A stretch of 8,000 bases of DNA from Reyranella sp. (lineage in GTDB: Bacteria; Pseudomonadota; Alphaproteobacteria; Reyranellales; Reyranellaceae), in contig SCVT01000639.1 in assembly GCA_004296815.1 (NCBI GenBank), positions 1 through 8,000 on the forward strand, in the 5' to 3' direction. A program made the translations under genes and the position numbers. Under the pieces are notes generated by a model. The model saw only the letters and a list, made by a program, of their open reading frames with translations. It was not told the origin of the DNA and did not search any database. The first letter of the stretch is position 1; each line of letters starts with the position of its first letter. Below are positions 1 to 8,000 of the stretch, piece after piece.

Positions 1-2043
<2,043 letters not shown>

Positions 2044-2049
2044 TTGGAA

Positions 2050-3114
2050 ATGTCTGAGCCTGAGATCTTGTTTGAGGTGAAGGATGGGCTGGGCGTGATG
2101 ACGCTCAACCGGCCGAAGGTCCTGAACTCCCTGTCGCACGGGATCATCCTCGAGATGGAACGGGTGATGCCGGAGTGGGAGAAGGACCCCAAGGTCAAGG
2201 CAGTCGTGCTGCGCGGCGCCGGCGATCGCGCCTTCTCGGCGGGCGGCGACGTGGCCGGCCTCTATCGCGAGATGCGCGACAATCCGGCGGGCACACTGCG
2301 CCGCGACTTCTTCCGCGACGAGTACATCGTCAACCGCCGCATCTACCGCTACGCCAAGCCGTGGATCTCGCTGATCGACGGCATCAACATGGGCGGCGGC
2401 GTCGGCCTCTCGGCGCACGGCTCGCACTCGATCGTCACCGAGAAGTACCTCTTCGCCATGCCCGAGACGACGATCGGGCTCTTCCCCGATGTGGGCGGCG
2501 GCTATTTCCTGACGCGCCTGCCGGGCGCGCTGGGCACGTTCCTGGCACTCACCAGCTATCGCCTCAAGGCGGCGGACGCGGTCTGGGCGGGAATCGCCAA
2601 CGCCTTCGTGCCGAGCGCCAAGATCAACGACCTGCAGGCCGCACTTGGTGCCGCCGATCTCTCGGGCCCACGGGCCAACGAGAAGGTCGACGCCGTCGTG
2701 GCGAAGTTCGCCGGCGACGCGGGCGACCAGACCCTGCCGGCGCTGATGCCGGAGATCGACCGCTGCTTCTCCGCCGAGACGCTGCAGGAGATCGTGGCCA
2801 ACCTGAAGAAGTCCAATAGCGAGTTCGCGCAGAAGCAGCTCGCCGCCCTGATGAAGCTCTCGCCGCTCTCGATGGCGATCACCCTGGAGCAGCTGCGGCG
2901 CTGCGCCAACCGGTCGTTCGAGGACACGATGACCATCGAGTACCGCATGTCACAGCGCTGCATGCAGAAGGGGCACGACTTCTTCGAGGGCGTGCGCGCG
3001 CTCTTGATCGACAAGGACCAGAAGCCGCAATGGAACCCGCCGACCATCGAGGGCGTCAGCCGCGCCATGGTCGAGGAGCATTTCAAGCCGGTCGCGAACG
3101 ACCTGACCTTCTAG
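2050..3114 (+). CDS. 3-hydroxyisobutyryl-CoA hydrolase (crotonase family)
   Basis: Releases 3-hydroxyisobutyrate from its CoA ester, the thioesterase step of valine degradation. The 354-residue protein has the crotonase fold. The oxyanion-hole segment AFSAGGD is at 61-67, MGGGVGLS at 114-121, and the active-site stretch MPETTIGLFPDVGGGYF at 137-153. E139 and D147 match the catalytic Glu/Asp pair of mammalian HIBCH (spacing eight). The long C-terminal part, including EYRMSQRCM and HDFFEGVRALLIDKDQ, separates hydrolases from ordinary 260-residue enoyl-CoA hydratases. The start is ambiguous: an in-frame TTG at 2044, directly after the preceding stop, adds two residues and has GGG (2037-2039) closer to it. 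I chose the ATG at 2050. Neither site has a strong ribosome-binding site, which suggests translational coupling to the dehydrogenase. Its stop codon merges with the ribosome-binding site of mmsB. Confidence 0.94.
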   Translation: MSEPEILFEVKDGLGVMTLNRPKVLNSLSHGIILEMERVMPEWEKDPKVKAVVLRGAGDRAFSAGGDVAGLYREMRDNPAGTLRRDFFRDEYIVNRRIYRYAKPWISLIDGINMGGGVGLSAHGSHSIVTEKYLFAMPETTIGLFPDVGGGYFLTRLPGALGTFLALTSYRLKAADAVWAGIANAFVPSAKINDLQAALGAADLSGPRANEKVDAVVAKFAGDAGDQTLPALMPEIDRCFSAETLQEIVANLKKSNSEFAQKQLAALMKLSPLSMAITLEQLRRCANRSFEDTMTIEYRMSQRCMQKGHDFFEGVRALLIDKDQKPQWNPPTIEGVSRAMVEEHFKPVANDLTF

Positions 3115-3120
3115 GGAGAG
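3114..3120 (+). promoter_or_regulatory. Ribosome binding site of mmsB, overlapping the upstream stop codon
   Basis: GGGAGAG begins on the last base of the hydrolase TAG stop and lies five bases before the ATG at 3126. It fixes the mmsB start against a longer open frame that runs back to 3030 inside the hydrolase gene. Confidence 0.75.
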
Positions 3121-3125
3121 AAACG

Positions 3126-4007
3126 ATGGCGAAGATCGCCTTCATCGGCCTCGGCAACATGGGCGGCCCGATGGCCGCCAACCTCGTGAAGGGCCAGCAC
3201 CAGGTCGTGGCTTTCGACCTGTCGGCTGATGCCGTGAAGGGAGCGGTCGAGAAGGGCGCCAAGCAGGCCGCGTCGGCAGCCGAAGCGGTGAAGGGCGCGG
3301 AGGTCGTCGTCACCATGCTGCCGGCCGGCAAGCACGTGCGCGGGGTCTACGAGAACGACGTGCTGCCCAACATCGGCAAGGGAACCCTGTTGATCGACTG
3401 CTCGACCATCGACGTCGACAGTGCCCGCCATGTGGCGGCGCTTGCAGCCAAGGCCGGCTTCGACATGGTCGACGCGCCGGTGTCGGGCGGCGTCGGCGGT
3501 GCCACGGCCGGCACGCTCACCTTCATGGTGGGCGGCCCGGACTCCTCGTTCGCCAAGGCGCGGCCCATCCTCGAGAAGATGGGCAAGAACATCGTCCATA
3601 CCGGCGCGAGCGGCGCGGGCCAGGCGGTCAAGATCTGCAACAACATGATGCTGGCCATCTCGATGCTGGGCGTCGCCGAGGCCTTCATGCTGGGCAAGCG
3701 TCTGGGCCTCGATTTCCAGAAGCTGTTCGACGTTACTTCGACCTCGTCGGGCCAGAGCTGGGCGCTCACGACCTATTGCCCGGTGCCGGGCCCCGTGCCG
3801 ACGTCGCCTGCCAACCGCGACTACGCGCCGGGCTTCACGGCGGCGATGATGCTGAAGGACCTGATGCTGGCACAGCAGGCGGCCAACGCGGCCGGCGCCT
3901 CGACACCGCTCGGTGCCGAGGCGGCGCAGCTCTTCAACATGTTCGTCAACTCGGGCAACGGCGCGAAGGACTTCTCCGGCATCATCAAGATGCTGGATGG
4001 CCAGTGA
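3126..4007 (+). CDS. mmsB: 3-hydroxyisobutyrate dehydrogenase
   Basis: NAD-dependent beta-hydroxyacid dehydrogenase that oxidises 3-hydroxyisobutyrate to methylmalonate semialdehyde, directly after the hydrolase in valine degradation. The 293 residues match the usual length of about 295-300. The Rossmann motif GLGNMG is at 8-13, substrate-binding DAPVSGGVGGA at 116-126, and the catalytic lysine K169 lies in GQAVKICNN. The C-terminal signature SSGQSW...PVPGPVP (207-225), followed by FTAAMMLKDLMLAQ, is typical of true 3-hydroxyisobutyrate dehydrogenases rather than tartronate semialdehyde or glyoxylate reductases of the same superfamily. A strong ribosome-binding site sets the ATG, and the protein begins exactly at the first beta strand. 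The gene lies 11 bases after the hydrolase. Methylmalonate semialdehyde dehydrogenase, often nearby in other genomes, is not in this window. Confidence 0.95.
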   Translation: MAKIAFIGLGNMGGPMAANLVKGQHQVVAFDLSADAVKGAVEKGAKQAASAAEAVKGAEVVVTMLPAGKHVRGVYENDVLPNIGKGTLLIDCSTIDVDSARHVAALAAKAGFDMVDAPVSGGVGGATAGTLTFMVGGPDSSFAKARPILEKMGKNIVHTGASGAGQAVKICNNMMLAISMLGVAEAFMLGKRLGLDFQKLFDVTSTSSGQSWALTTYCPVPGPVPTSPANRDYAPGFTAAMMLKDLMLAQQAANAAGASTPLGAEAAQLFNMFVNSGNGAKDFSGIIKMLDGQ

Positions 4008-4017
4008 TCGTGGGCAA

Positions 4018-4677
4018 GTGAGCCGGACACTCTACGACCTCAAGTCGCTGGACGGGCGCCGGCTCAGCCCGTTCGGCCAGCGTGTCCACCTGGCGCTCCG
4101 GCATAAGGACCTCGGCCTCGACAAGGTCGAGCTGGTCCGCTTCGTCGACAAGGACGCCATCGCCTTCGCCAAGTCGCAGAGCGTGCCGGTGCTGGTCGAC
4201 GGCGACAAGGTCGTGGCCGATTCCTGGCGCATCGCCAACCATCTCGAGGATACCTATTCCGACCGGCCGTCGCTGTTCGGCGGCGAGGCGGGCCGGGCGC
4301 TTGCCCGCTACTTCAACAACTGGTGCGGGATCTGGCTCACGGCCGAGATCGCGAGCTTCATCCTGTTCGACATGCTGCAGCACCTCGACGAGGAGGACCG
4401 CGCCTACATCCGCAGGACGCGCGAGCCGCGCTTCGGGCCGCTGGAGTCGCTGAACGAGACGCGCGAGGCGCGGCTGCCGTCCTTCCGCAAGACGCTCGAT
4501 CCGCTGCGTCTCACGGTGAAGCAGAACGGCAACCTGCACGGCGCCGAGGCCGGCATGGCCGACTTCATGGTGGCTGCGGCGTTCCATTGGGCGGAGCAAT
4601 CGAGCGCATTTGCGCTGCTCACTTCCGACGATCCGCTCTACTCTTGGAGCAAACGCATCAACGGCCAGAGCCCATGA
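4018..4677 (+). CDS. LigE-type glutathione S-transferase family protein (first of tandem pair)
   Basis: Thioredoxin-fold N-terminal domain (about 1-80) plus an all-helical C-terminal domain (about 95-215), 219 residues. Visible GST features are SPFGQR at 17-22 (position of the catalytic serine in related enzymes), the cis-proline in SVPVLV (P57), and the glutathione-binding D68-S69 in VVADSW. The opening TLYDL, the SP(F/Y)xxR motif and the DSWxIAxxLxxxYxxRP block resemble the beta-etherase LigE branch, although nothing shows that it cleaves lignin ethers. It is clearly related to the next gene. I chose GTG 4018 because the product then starts like its neighbour. An ATG at 3997 would overlap mmsB by 11 bases and add seven residues. 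Neither site has a strong ribosome-binding site. Its substrate is unknown; operon context suggests a role with acyl-CoA or thiol adducts (inference). Confidence 0.85.
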   Translation: MSRTLYDLKSLDGRRLSPFGQRVHLALRHKDLGLDKVELVRFVDKDAIAFAKSQSVPVLVDGDKVVADSWRIANHLEDTYSDRPSLFGGEAGRALARYFNNWCGIWLTAEIASFILFDMLQHLDEEDRAYIRRTREPRFGPLESLNETREARLPSFRKTLDPLRLTVKQNGNLHGAEAGMADFMVAAAFHWAEQSSAFALLTSDDPLYSWSKRINGQSP

Positions 4678-5360
4678 TCACGCTGTACGACCTCGTCTTC
4701 CAGGAAGACCGCCGCCCCAGCCCGTACTGCTGGCGCGCCAAGTTCGCGCTGGCCCACAAGGGCCTCGACTACACCAACGTGCCGATGGGCTTCACGGAGA
4801 AGGAGAAGATCGCCTTCGCCGACTCCAAGACCGTCCCGGTGATCAAGGACGGCGAGAAGCCGGTGAAGGACAGCTGGGCCATCGCCGTCTACCTGGACGA
4901 GATGTATCCGGAGCGGCTGCTGCTCAAGAGCGAGATGGGCCGTTCCTTCGCGCGCTTCATCAATGGCTGGGCCGATGTGGTCGTGAACGGCGGCATCTTC
5001 CCCATGGTGGTGGGCGACCTCGTCGACCGCGTGCGGCCGGAGGACCGGGACTACATCGAGGAGTCGCGCGGCGCGCGGATCGGCACGAAGGACTTCGGAT
5101 CGTTCCAGAAGCAGGCGCGGGAGAAGGGGCTGGCGGCGTTCCGCGCCTCGCTCGAGCCCGCGCGCCGGGCGCTGCGCGAGCAGAAGTTCCTGTCCGGCGA
5201 AGAGGCGGCCTATCCCGACTACATCCTGGCCGGGACCTTCATGTGGCCGCGCACGGTCAGCCCGTTCGAGCTGCTGGAGGCCGACGACCCGGTCTATGCC
5301 TGGCGCGAGCGCATGCTCGACCTGTTCGACGGGATGGCCCGCAAGGCCAAGGCTGCATAA
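4674..5360 (+). CDS. LigE-type glutathione S-transferase family protein (second of tandem pair)
   Basis: 228-residue paralogue of the preceding gene. The N-terminal thioredoxin-like domain shows SPYCWRAKFAL at 16-26, cis-proline P55 in TVPVI and the glutathione-contacting D66-S67 in VKDSWAIAVYLDEMYPER. The last block closely recalls LigE (DSWVIAEYLDEKYPDRP, from memory). The C-terminal helical domain ends with DLFDGMARKAK, also LigE-like. C19 is next to the usual catalytic serine position, so a serine- or cysteine-based thiol reaction is possible. The ATG overlaps the previous stop as ATGA, so the two are probably translationally coupled and the proteins may act together or form a heterodimer (inference). 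The first copy has 'SPFGQR' where this one has 'SPYCWR', so their active sites have diverged. Substrate is not known. Confidence 0.87.
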   Translation: MITLYDLVFQEDRRPSPYCWRAKFALAHKGLDYTNVPMGFTEKEKIAFADSKTVPVIKDGEKPVKDSWAIAVYLDEMYPERLLLKSEMGRSFARFINGWADVVVNGGIFPMVVGDLVDRVRPEDRDYIEESRGARIGTKDFGSFQKQAREKGLAAFRASLEPARRALREQKFLSGEEAAYPDYILAGTFMWPRTVSPFELLEADDPVYAWRERMLDLFDGMARKAKAA

Positions 5361-5367
5361 AGACGAC

Positions 5368-5373
5368 GAGGAG
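5368..5373 (+). promoter_or_regulatory. Ribosome binding site deciding a GTG start
   Basis: GAGGAG lies six bases before the GTG at 5380. It supports that start over an in-frame ATG at 5296, which is buried in the upstream glutathione transferase gene. Confidence 0.75.
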
Positions 5374-5379
5374 AGTTTC

Positions 5380-5871
5380 GTGCCGGACGCCAAAGACAAA
5401 CCCTTCGATCCGGCCGAGCACCGCTTCGGGCCGGCGCACTGGTTCGAGGACCTCAAGGTCGGCCAGAAGTTTTACATCAACTCGCGCACCCAGACCGAGG
5501 CGCTCTTCTCGGCCTTCCAGCTCGCGAGCGGCGACAACCACCCGATTCACTACGATCGAGAGTACTGCAAGGCGCTCGGCCACCGCGACATGCTGGCCCA
5601 CGGCCTGCAGGTCGCGATCCAGGGCGCGGCGGGCGGTGGCATCTTCCCGCATATCGTCGGCGAATCGCTGATCGGCTTCCTCGAACAGTCCTCGCGTTTC
5701 CTGAAGCCTGTCTATGTCGGTGACACACTCTATCCGATGCTCGAGATCAGCGAGCTGAAGCCCGGCCGGACGACGGGGGTTGCTACTCTCAAGCTCACGA
5801 TCCACAACCAGAAGGGCGAACTGGTGTGCGACGGCGAGCACAAGTACCTTGTGAAGAAGCGGCCGCAGTAG
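5380..5871 (+). CDS. MaoC-like hydratase (hot-dog fold, R-hydratase type)
   Basis: A 163-residue single hot-dog protein of the MaoC/(R)-specific enoyl-CoA hydratase family. The hydratase motif begins at about 47 (QLASGDNHPIHYD) and continues to LAHGL at 72-76. D52 and H57 have the same spacing as the catalytic Asp/His pair of Aeromonas PhaJ (D31/H36). The segment RFLKPVYVGDTLYP at 106-119 is the usual second conserved block. Expected chemistry is addition of water to an enoyl-CoA double bond. A good ribosome-binding site sets the GTG start, 19 bases after the GST pair. The operon has isobutyryl-CoA dehydrogenase and 3-hydroxyisobutyryl-CoA hydrolase but no crotonase-type hydratase in view, so methacrylyl-CoA is a possible substrate (inference). 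Another branched or dicarboxylic enoyl-CoA, or a non-catalytic hot-dog role, is also possible. Confidence 0.88.
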   Translation: MPDAKDKPFDPAEHRFGPAHWFEDLKVGQKFYINSRTQTEALFSAFQLASGDNHPIHYDREYCKALGHRDMLAHGLQVAIQGAAGGGIFPHIVGESLIGFLEQSSRFLKPVYVGDTLYPMLEISELKPGRTTGVATLKLTIHNQKGELVCDGEHKYLVKKRPQ

Positions 5872-5878
5872 CGGTGGC

Positions 5879-5885
5879 AGGAGGG
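5879..5885 (+). promoter_or_regulatory. Strong ribosome binding site of the ABM-family gene
   Basis: AGGAGGG lies three bases before the ATG at 5889 and is the strongest Shine-Dalgarno in the window. It rules out a longer in-frame start at 5826 inside the MaoC gene and suggests that this small protein is made at a high rate. Confidence 0.75.
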
Positions 5886-5888
5886 ACC

Positions 5889-6173
5889 ATGATCGGCGTC
5901 ATCGCGAAGCTCACCATCAAGCCCGGCACCAATGCCGATTTCGAGGCGACGATGAAGGCGCTGCAGGCGAAGGTCCATGCCGACGAGCCCGGCAACAAGC
6001 TCTATGCGCTGCACAAGACGGGCGACGTTAACGTCTACGTCATGTTGGAGCGTTACGAGGACCAGAAGGCGCTGGAGGCCCATCGGGCCGCGCCGCATTT
6101 CAAGGAACTCGGCCGCAAGCTCGGCGACTATCTCGCCGGCCGTCCCGATGTCCAGGTGATGGAAGAGATCTAG
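5889..6173 (+). CDS. ABM-domain protein, YgiN-like putative quinol monooxygenase
   Basis: A 94-residue protein consisting of one ferredoxin-like antibiotic-biosynthesis-monooxygenase domain. The pattern fits: an opening strand IGVIAKLTIKPG, a middle strand VNVYVMLERYED (47-58), then the helix with the conserved histidines ALEAHRAAPHF (H65, H70) and a closing strand DVQVMEEI. Family members are usually dimers; some oxidise quinols or aromatic polyketides without cofactor, others degrade haem, and many have no known substrate. The spacing of H65 and H70 is that of YgiN-type proteins rather than IsdG haem oxygenases, so I favour an uncharacterised quinone- or aldehyde-related role. It lies 17 bases after the MaoC gene and 8 bases before corA, so it appears co-transcribed. 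Its TAG stop forms part of the corA ribosome-binding site. Confidence 0.85.
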   Translation: MIGVIAKLTIKPGTNADFEATMKALQAKVHADEPGNKLYALHKTGDVNVYVMLERYEDQKALEAHRAAPHFKELGRKLGDYLAGRPDVQVMEEI

Positions 6174-6181
6174 GGGCCCGC

Positions 6182-7249
6182 ATGGACGGACTGGTCCACC
6201 GCCACACCAAGCCCGGCACGGCACCCGGCACGCTGGCCGGGCGCGCCCCCGTGCCCGACGAGGCGCTGGACTTCACGTTGACCGAGTACACGTCGGAAGA
6301 CGTCGAGGTCGTGCATGGAGTCGAGCTCGACCAGTGCCGCTTCCATCTCGGCACGCCCGGCCACACCTGGATCGACGTCGCCGGCCGCCCGAGCTCGGAG
6401 ATGCTGCGCAACCTCGGCATGGCCTTCAACCTGCATCCGCTGGCGCTCGAGGACGTGTTCCACGCCAACCAGAGGAGCAAGCTCGACCTCTACGAGGGCC
6501 AGGGCTTCATCGTCCTGAACGACCCGTCCTACGAGGATTGCGAGCTGAAGGGCCGCCAGGTCAGCATCTTCTTCGGCGACAACTACGTGATCTCCTTCCA
6601 CGATCACAAGGCCGACATCTTCAAGCCGGTGCGCGACCGCATCCAGACCGCGGGCTCGCGGCTGCGGACCTTCGGCATCGACTATCTCGTCTATGCGCTG
6701 ATCGATCTCGTCGTCGACCGCAAGTTCCCGCTGATCGAGGCACTGTCGGCCCATCTCGAGGAACTGGAGGAAGAGGCGCTGGGCAGCCCCACCAAGGACA
6801 CGCTGGCGCACATCCACCAGGCGCGGCGGGCGCTGGTCGCCTTCCATCGCATCGAGTGGGCAGAGCGCGAGACGGTGCTGGCGGTGATGCGGCCCGATGT
6901 GCCCTACATCATGCCGGAGACGCGCACCTACCTGCGCGACTGCTTCGACCACGCCGTGGCGGTCCTCGACCTGGTCGAGAGCTACCGCGAAATGAGCAAC
7001 GGCCTGATGGAAGTCTATCTCATGGACTCGTCCAACCGCATGGCCGAGGTGATGAAGACCATGGCGATCATCACCGTGTTCTTCATGCCGCTCAGCTTCC
7101 TCGCCGGCATCTACGGCATGAACTTCGAGACCCAGCTCGGCAACATGCCCGAGCTCGGCTGGAAGTACGGCTATGCGTTCTTCTGGGTGATGGTGGTAGC
7201 GATCGTGGCCACCATCTTCTTCTGGCTGAAGCGCAAACGCTGGATCTGA
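6182..7249 (+). CDS. corA: CorA-family magnesium/cobalt transporter
   Basis: Inner-membrane divalent-cation channel, expected to be a homopentamer taking up Mg2+ (also Co2+, Ni2+). The 355 residues comprise a large cytoplasmic N-terminal domain, a long helix region (about 190-290) and two membrane segments at the C-terminus: TM1 about 294-311 and TM2 about 331-348, ending in a basic tail KRKRWI. The signature YGMN (GMN at 312-314) follows TM1, and the periplasmic loop contains MPEL (322-325), both typical of genuine CorA rather than ZntB. The first 30 or so residues are Gly/Pro-rich, unlike the rest. The start at 6182 is supported by AGGGG (6172-6176), which overlaps the preceding stop. No riboswitch fits in the 8-base gap, so Mg regulation at its own leader is unlikely and expression probably follows the operon. 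Confidence 0.95.
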   Translation: MDGLVHRHTKPGTAPGTLAGRAPVPDEALDFTLTEYTSEDVEVVHGVELDQCRFHLGTPGHTWIDVAGRPSSEMLRNLGMAFNLHPLALEDVFHANQRSKLDLYEGQGFIVLNDPSYEDCELKGRQVSIFFGDNYVISFHDHKADIFKPVRDRIQTAGSRLRTFGIDYLVYALIDLVVDRKFPLIEALSAHLEELEEEALGSPTKDTLAHIHQARRALVAFHRIEWAERETVLAVMRPDVPYIMPETRTYLRDCFDHAVAVLDLVESYREMSNGLMEVYLMDSSNRMAEVMKTMAIITVFFMPLSFLAGIYGMNFETQLGNMPELGWKYGYAFFWVMVVAIVATIFFWLKRKRWI

Positions 7250-8000
7250 TGAGCTACCGGATCTTCGGCTCGGAGCTGTCGCCCTACTCGGTGAAGGTCC
7301 GCTCGTTCTTCCGCCTGAAGGGCATCGACCACGACTGGATCCCGCGCTCGCCCGCCGTGCAGGCCGAGTTCCAGAAATACGCCAAGCTGCCGCTGGTGCC
7401 GCTCGTGGTGACGCCGGAAGGCGAAGGCGTGCAGGACTCGACGCCGATCCTCGAACGCTTCGAGGCCTCGCATCGCGAGCCGTCTGTCGTGCCGGCCGAT
7501 CCGGCGCTGGCCTTCGTCTCGGCGCTGCTCGAGGAATACGGCGACGAGTGGGGCAACAAGTGGATGTTCCACTATCGCTGGCGCTACCAGCCCGACGTCT
7601 GGTCGACGTCCGAGCGCATCGCGCGCCAGATGATGGGCGAGCAGGGCACGCTCGCGGTGGCGCAGGCGCGGGCCGCCGTCGCCGAGCGCATGATGGGCCG
7701 CCTGGGCTTCGTTGGCTCCAACGAGAAGACGCAGCCGTTGATCGAGGCCTCGTTCAGGAAGGCTCTCGGGCTGATCGAGGCGCACCTCGCGACGCGGCCC
7801 TACCTGCTGGGCGGCCGGCCGGCGATGGCCGACTTCGGCCTATGGGCGCAATTCTATGAGGCCGCGACGGATCCCACGCCCGGAGCCATCATGCGCGCCT
7901 CGGCGCCGAAGGTGATGGGCTGGGTGCAGCGCATGCTCGCGCCGAAGGTCGAGGGCGAATTCGAGTCGCTCGCCGCGCTGACACCGACCCTGATGCCGCT
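7249..8000 (+). CDS. Glutathione S-transferase family protein, C-terminus cut by window edge
   Basis: An open frame runs from the ATG at 7249 to the right edge with no stop, giving 250 residues so far. The N-terminal thioredoxin-like domain (about 1-78) has SPYSVKVRSFF at 11-21, the cis-proline in LPLVPLVV (P51) and the glutathione-contacting D63-S64 in QDSTPILERFE. The C-terminal helical domain contains YLLGGRPAMADFGLWAQF (185-202), the usual GST N-capping/aspartate region. It resembles the longer uncharacterised bacterial GSTs of about 300 residues or more and is not a close copy of the tandem LigE-type pair; an insert rich in aromatic residues (about 100-118) is distinctive. The ATG overlaps the corA stop as TGATG, implying translational coupling. 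Substrate is unknown and I cannot see the end of the protein. Confidence 0.85.
   Translation, partial: MSYRIFGSELSPYSVKVRSFFRLKGIDHDWIPRSPAVQAEFQKYAKLPLVPLVVTPEGEGVQDSTPILERFEASHREPSVVPADPALAFVSALLEEYGDEWGNKWMFHYRWRYQPDVWSTSERIARQMMGEQGTLAVAQARAAVAERMMGRLGFVGSNEKTQPLIEASFRKALGLIEAHLATRPYLLGGRPAMADFGLWAQFYEAATDPTPGAIMRASAPKVMGWVQRMLAPKVEGEFESLAALTPTLMP

Noticed and set aside
3030..3125. N-terminal extension of mmsB to an upstream in-frame ATG
   Set aside because: It would lie inside the hydrolase gene, add about 32 residues before the Rossmann strand, and ignore the clear ribosome-binding site at 3114-3120.
3997..4017. ATG at 3997 as the start of the first LigE-type GST
   Set aside because: It overlaps mmsB and adds seven residues (MASDRGQ) ahead of the point where the tandem paralogue begins. 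It is not excluded, but GTG 4018 fits the domain start better.
4638..5456. Minus-strand open frame of 272 codons opposite the second GST gene
   Set aside because: No recognisable domain, and it is antisense to a complete GST. Treated as a shadow.
6170..6952. Minus-strand open frame of 260 codons opposite corA
   Set aside because: Antisense to the conserved CorA cytoplasmic domain, with no domain and a His/Val/Arg-rich composition.

Overview
This window looks like an ordinary chromosomal stretch of a high-GC alphaproteobacterium. Base composition is about two-thirds GC by eye, third codon positions are strongly GC-biased, and genes are packed with almost no spacer. A Reyranella/Rhodospirillales/Rhizobiales-like source would fit, but I cannot settle the genus. 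No RNA genes, insertion sequences, CRISPR arrays or phage genes are visible.

Layout: on the minus strand, the window opens inside hemB (porphobilinogen synthase), read leftwards from 807 and cut by the window edge before its C-terminus. A 96-base divergent spacer (808-903) carries a good sigma70-type promoter facing right and a short perfect inverted repeat. From 904 to the right edge, eight genes run on the plus strand with gaps of at most 19 bases, several with start/stop overlaps. They are isobutyryl-CoA dehydrogenase, 3-hydroxyisobutyryl-CoA hydrolase, 3-hydroxyisobutyrate dehydrogenase (mmsB), two tandem LigE-type glutathione S-transferases, a MaoC-fold hydratase, an ABM-fold (YgiN-like) small protein, a CorA Mg2+ transporter, and a third glutathione S-transferase cut by the right edge.

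How they fit: the first three genes are successive enzymes of valine degradation (isobutyryl-CoA to methacrylyl-CoA; 3-hydroxyisobutyryl-CoA to 3-hydroxyisobutyrate; then to methylmalonate semialdehyde). The hydratase between steps one and two and the methylmalonate-semialdehyde dehydrogenase (MmsA) are not recognised as such here. The MaoC gene is a candidate for the missing hydration step, but this is inference. Three glutathione-transferase-fold genes share the operon with a pathway whose intermediate, methacrylyl-CoA, is a reactive thiol acceptor. A detoxification link is therefore an attractive, unproven reading. CorA and the third GST appear co-transcribed with the rest, through an 8-base gap and then a TGATG overlap.

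The main points for a second look are the probable leaderless start of the operon, the tandem LigE-type GSTs inside a valine operon, and the MaoC candidate for the absent hydratase. I see no convincing evidence of a wholly new system.
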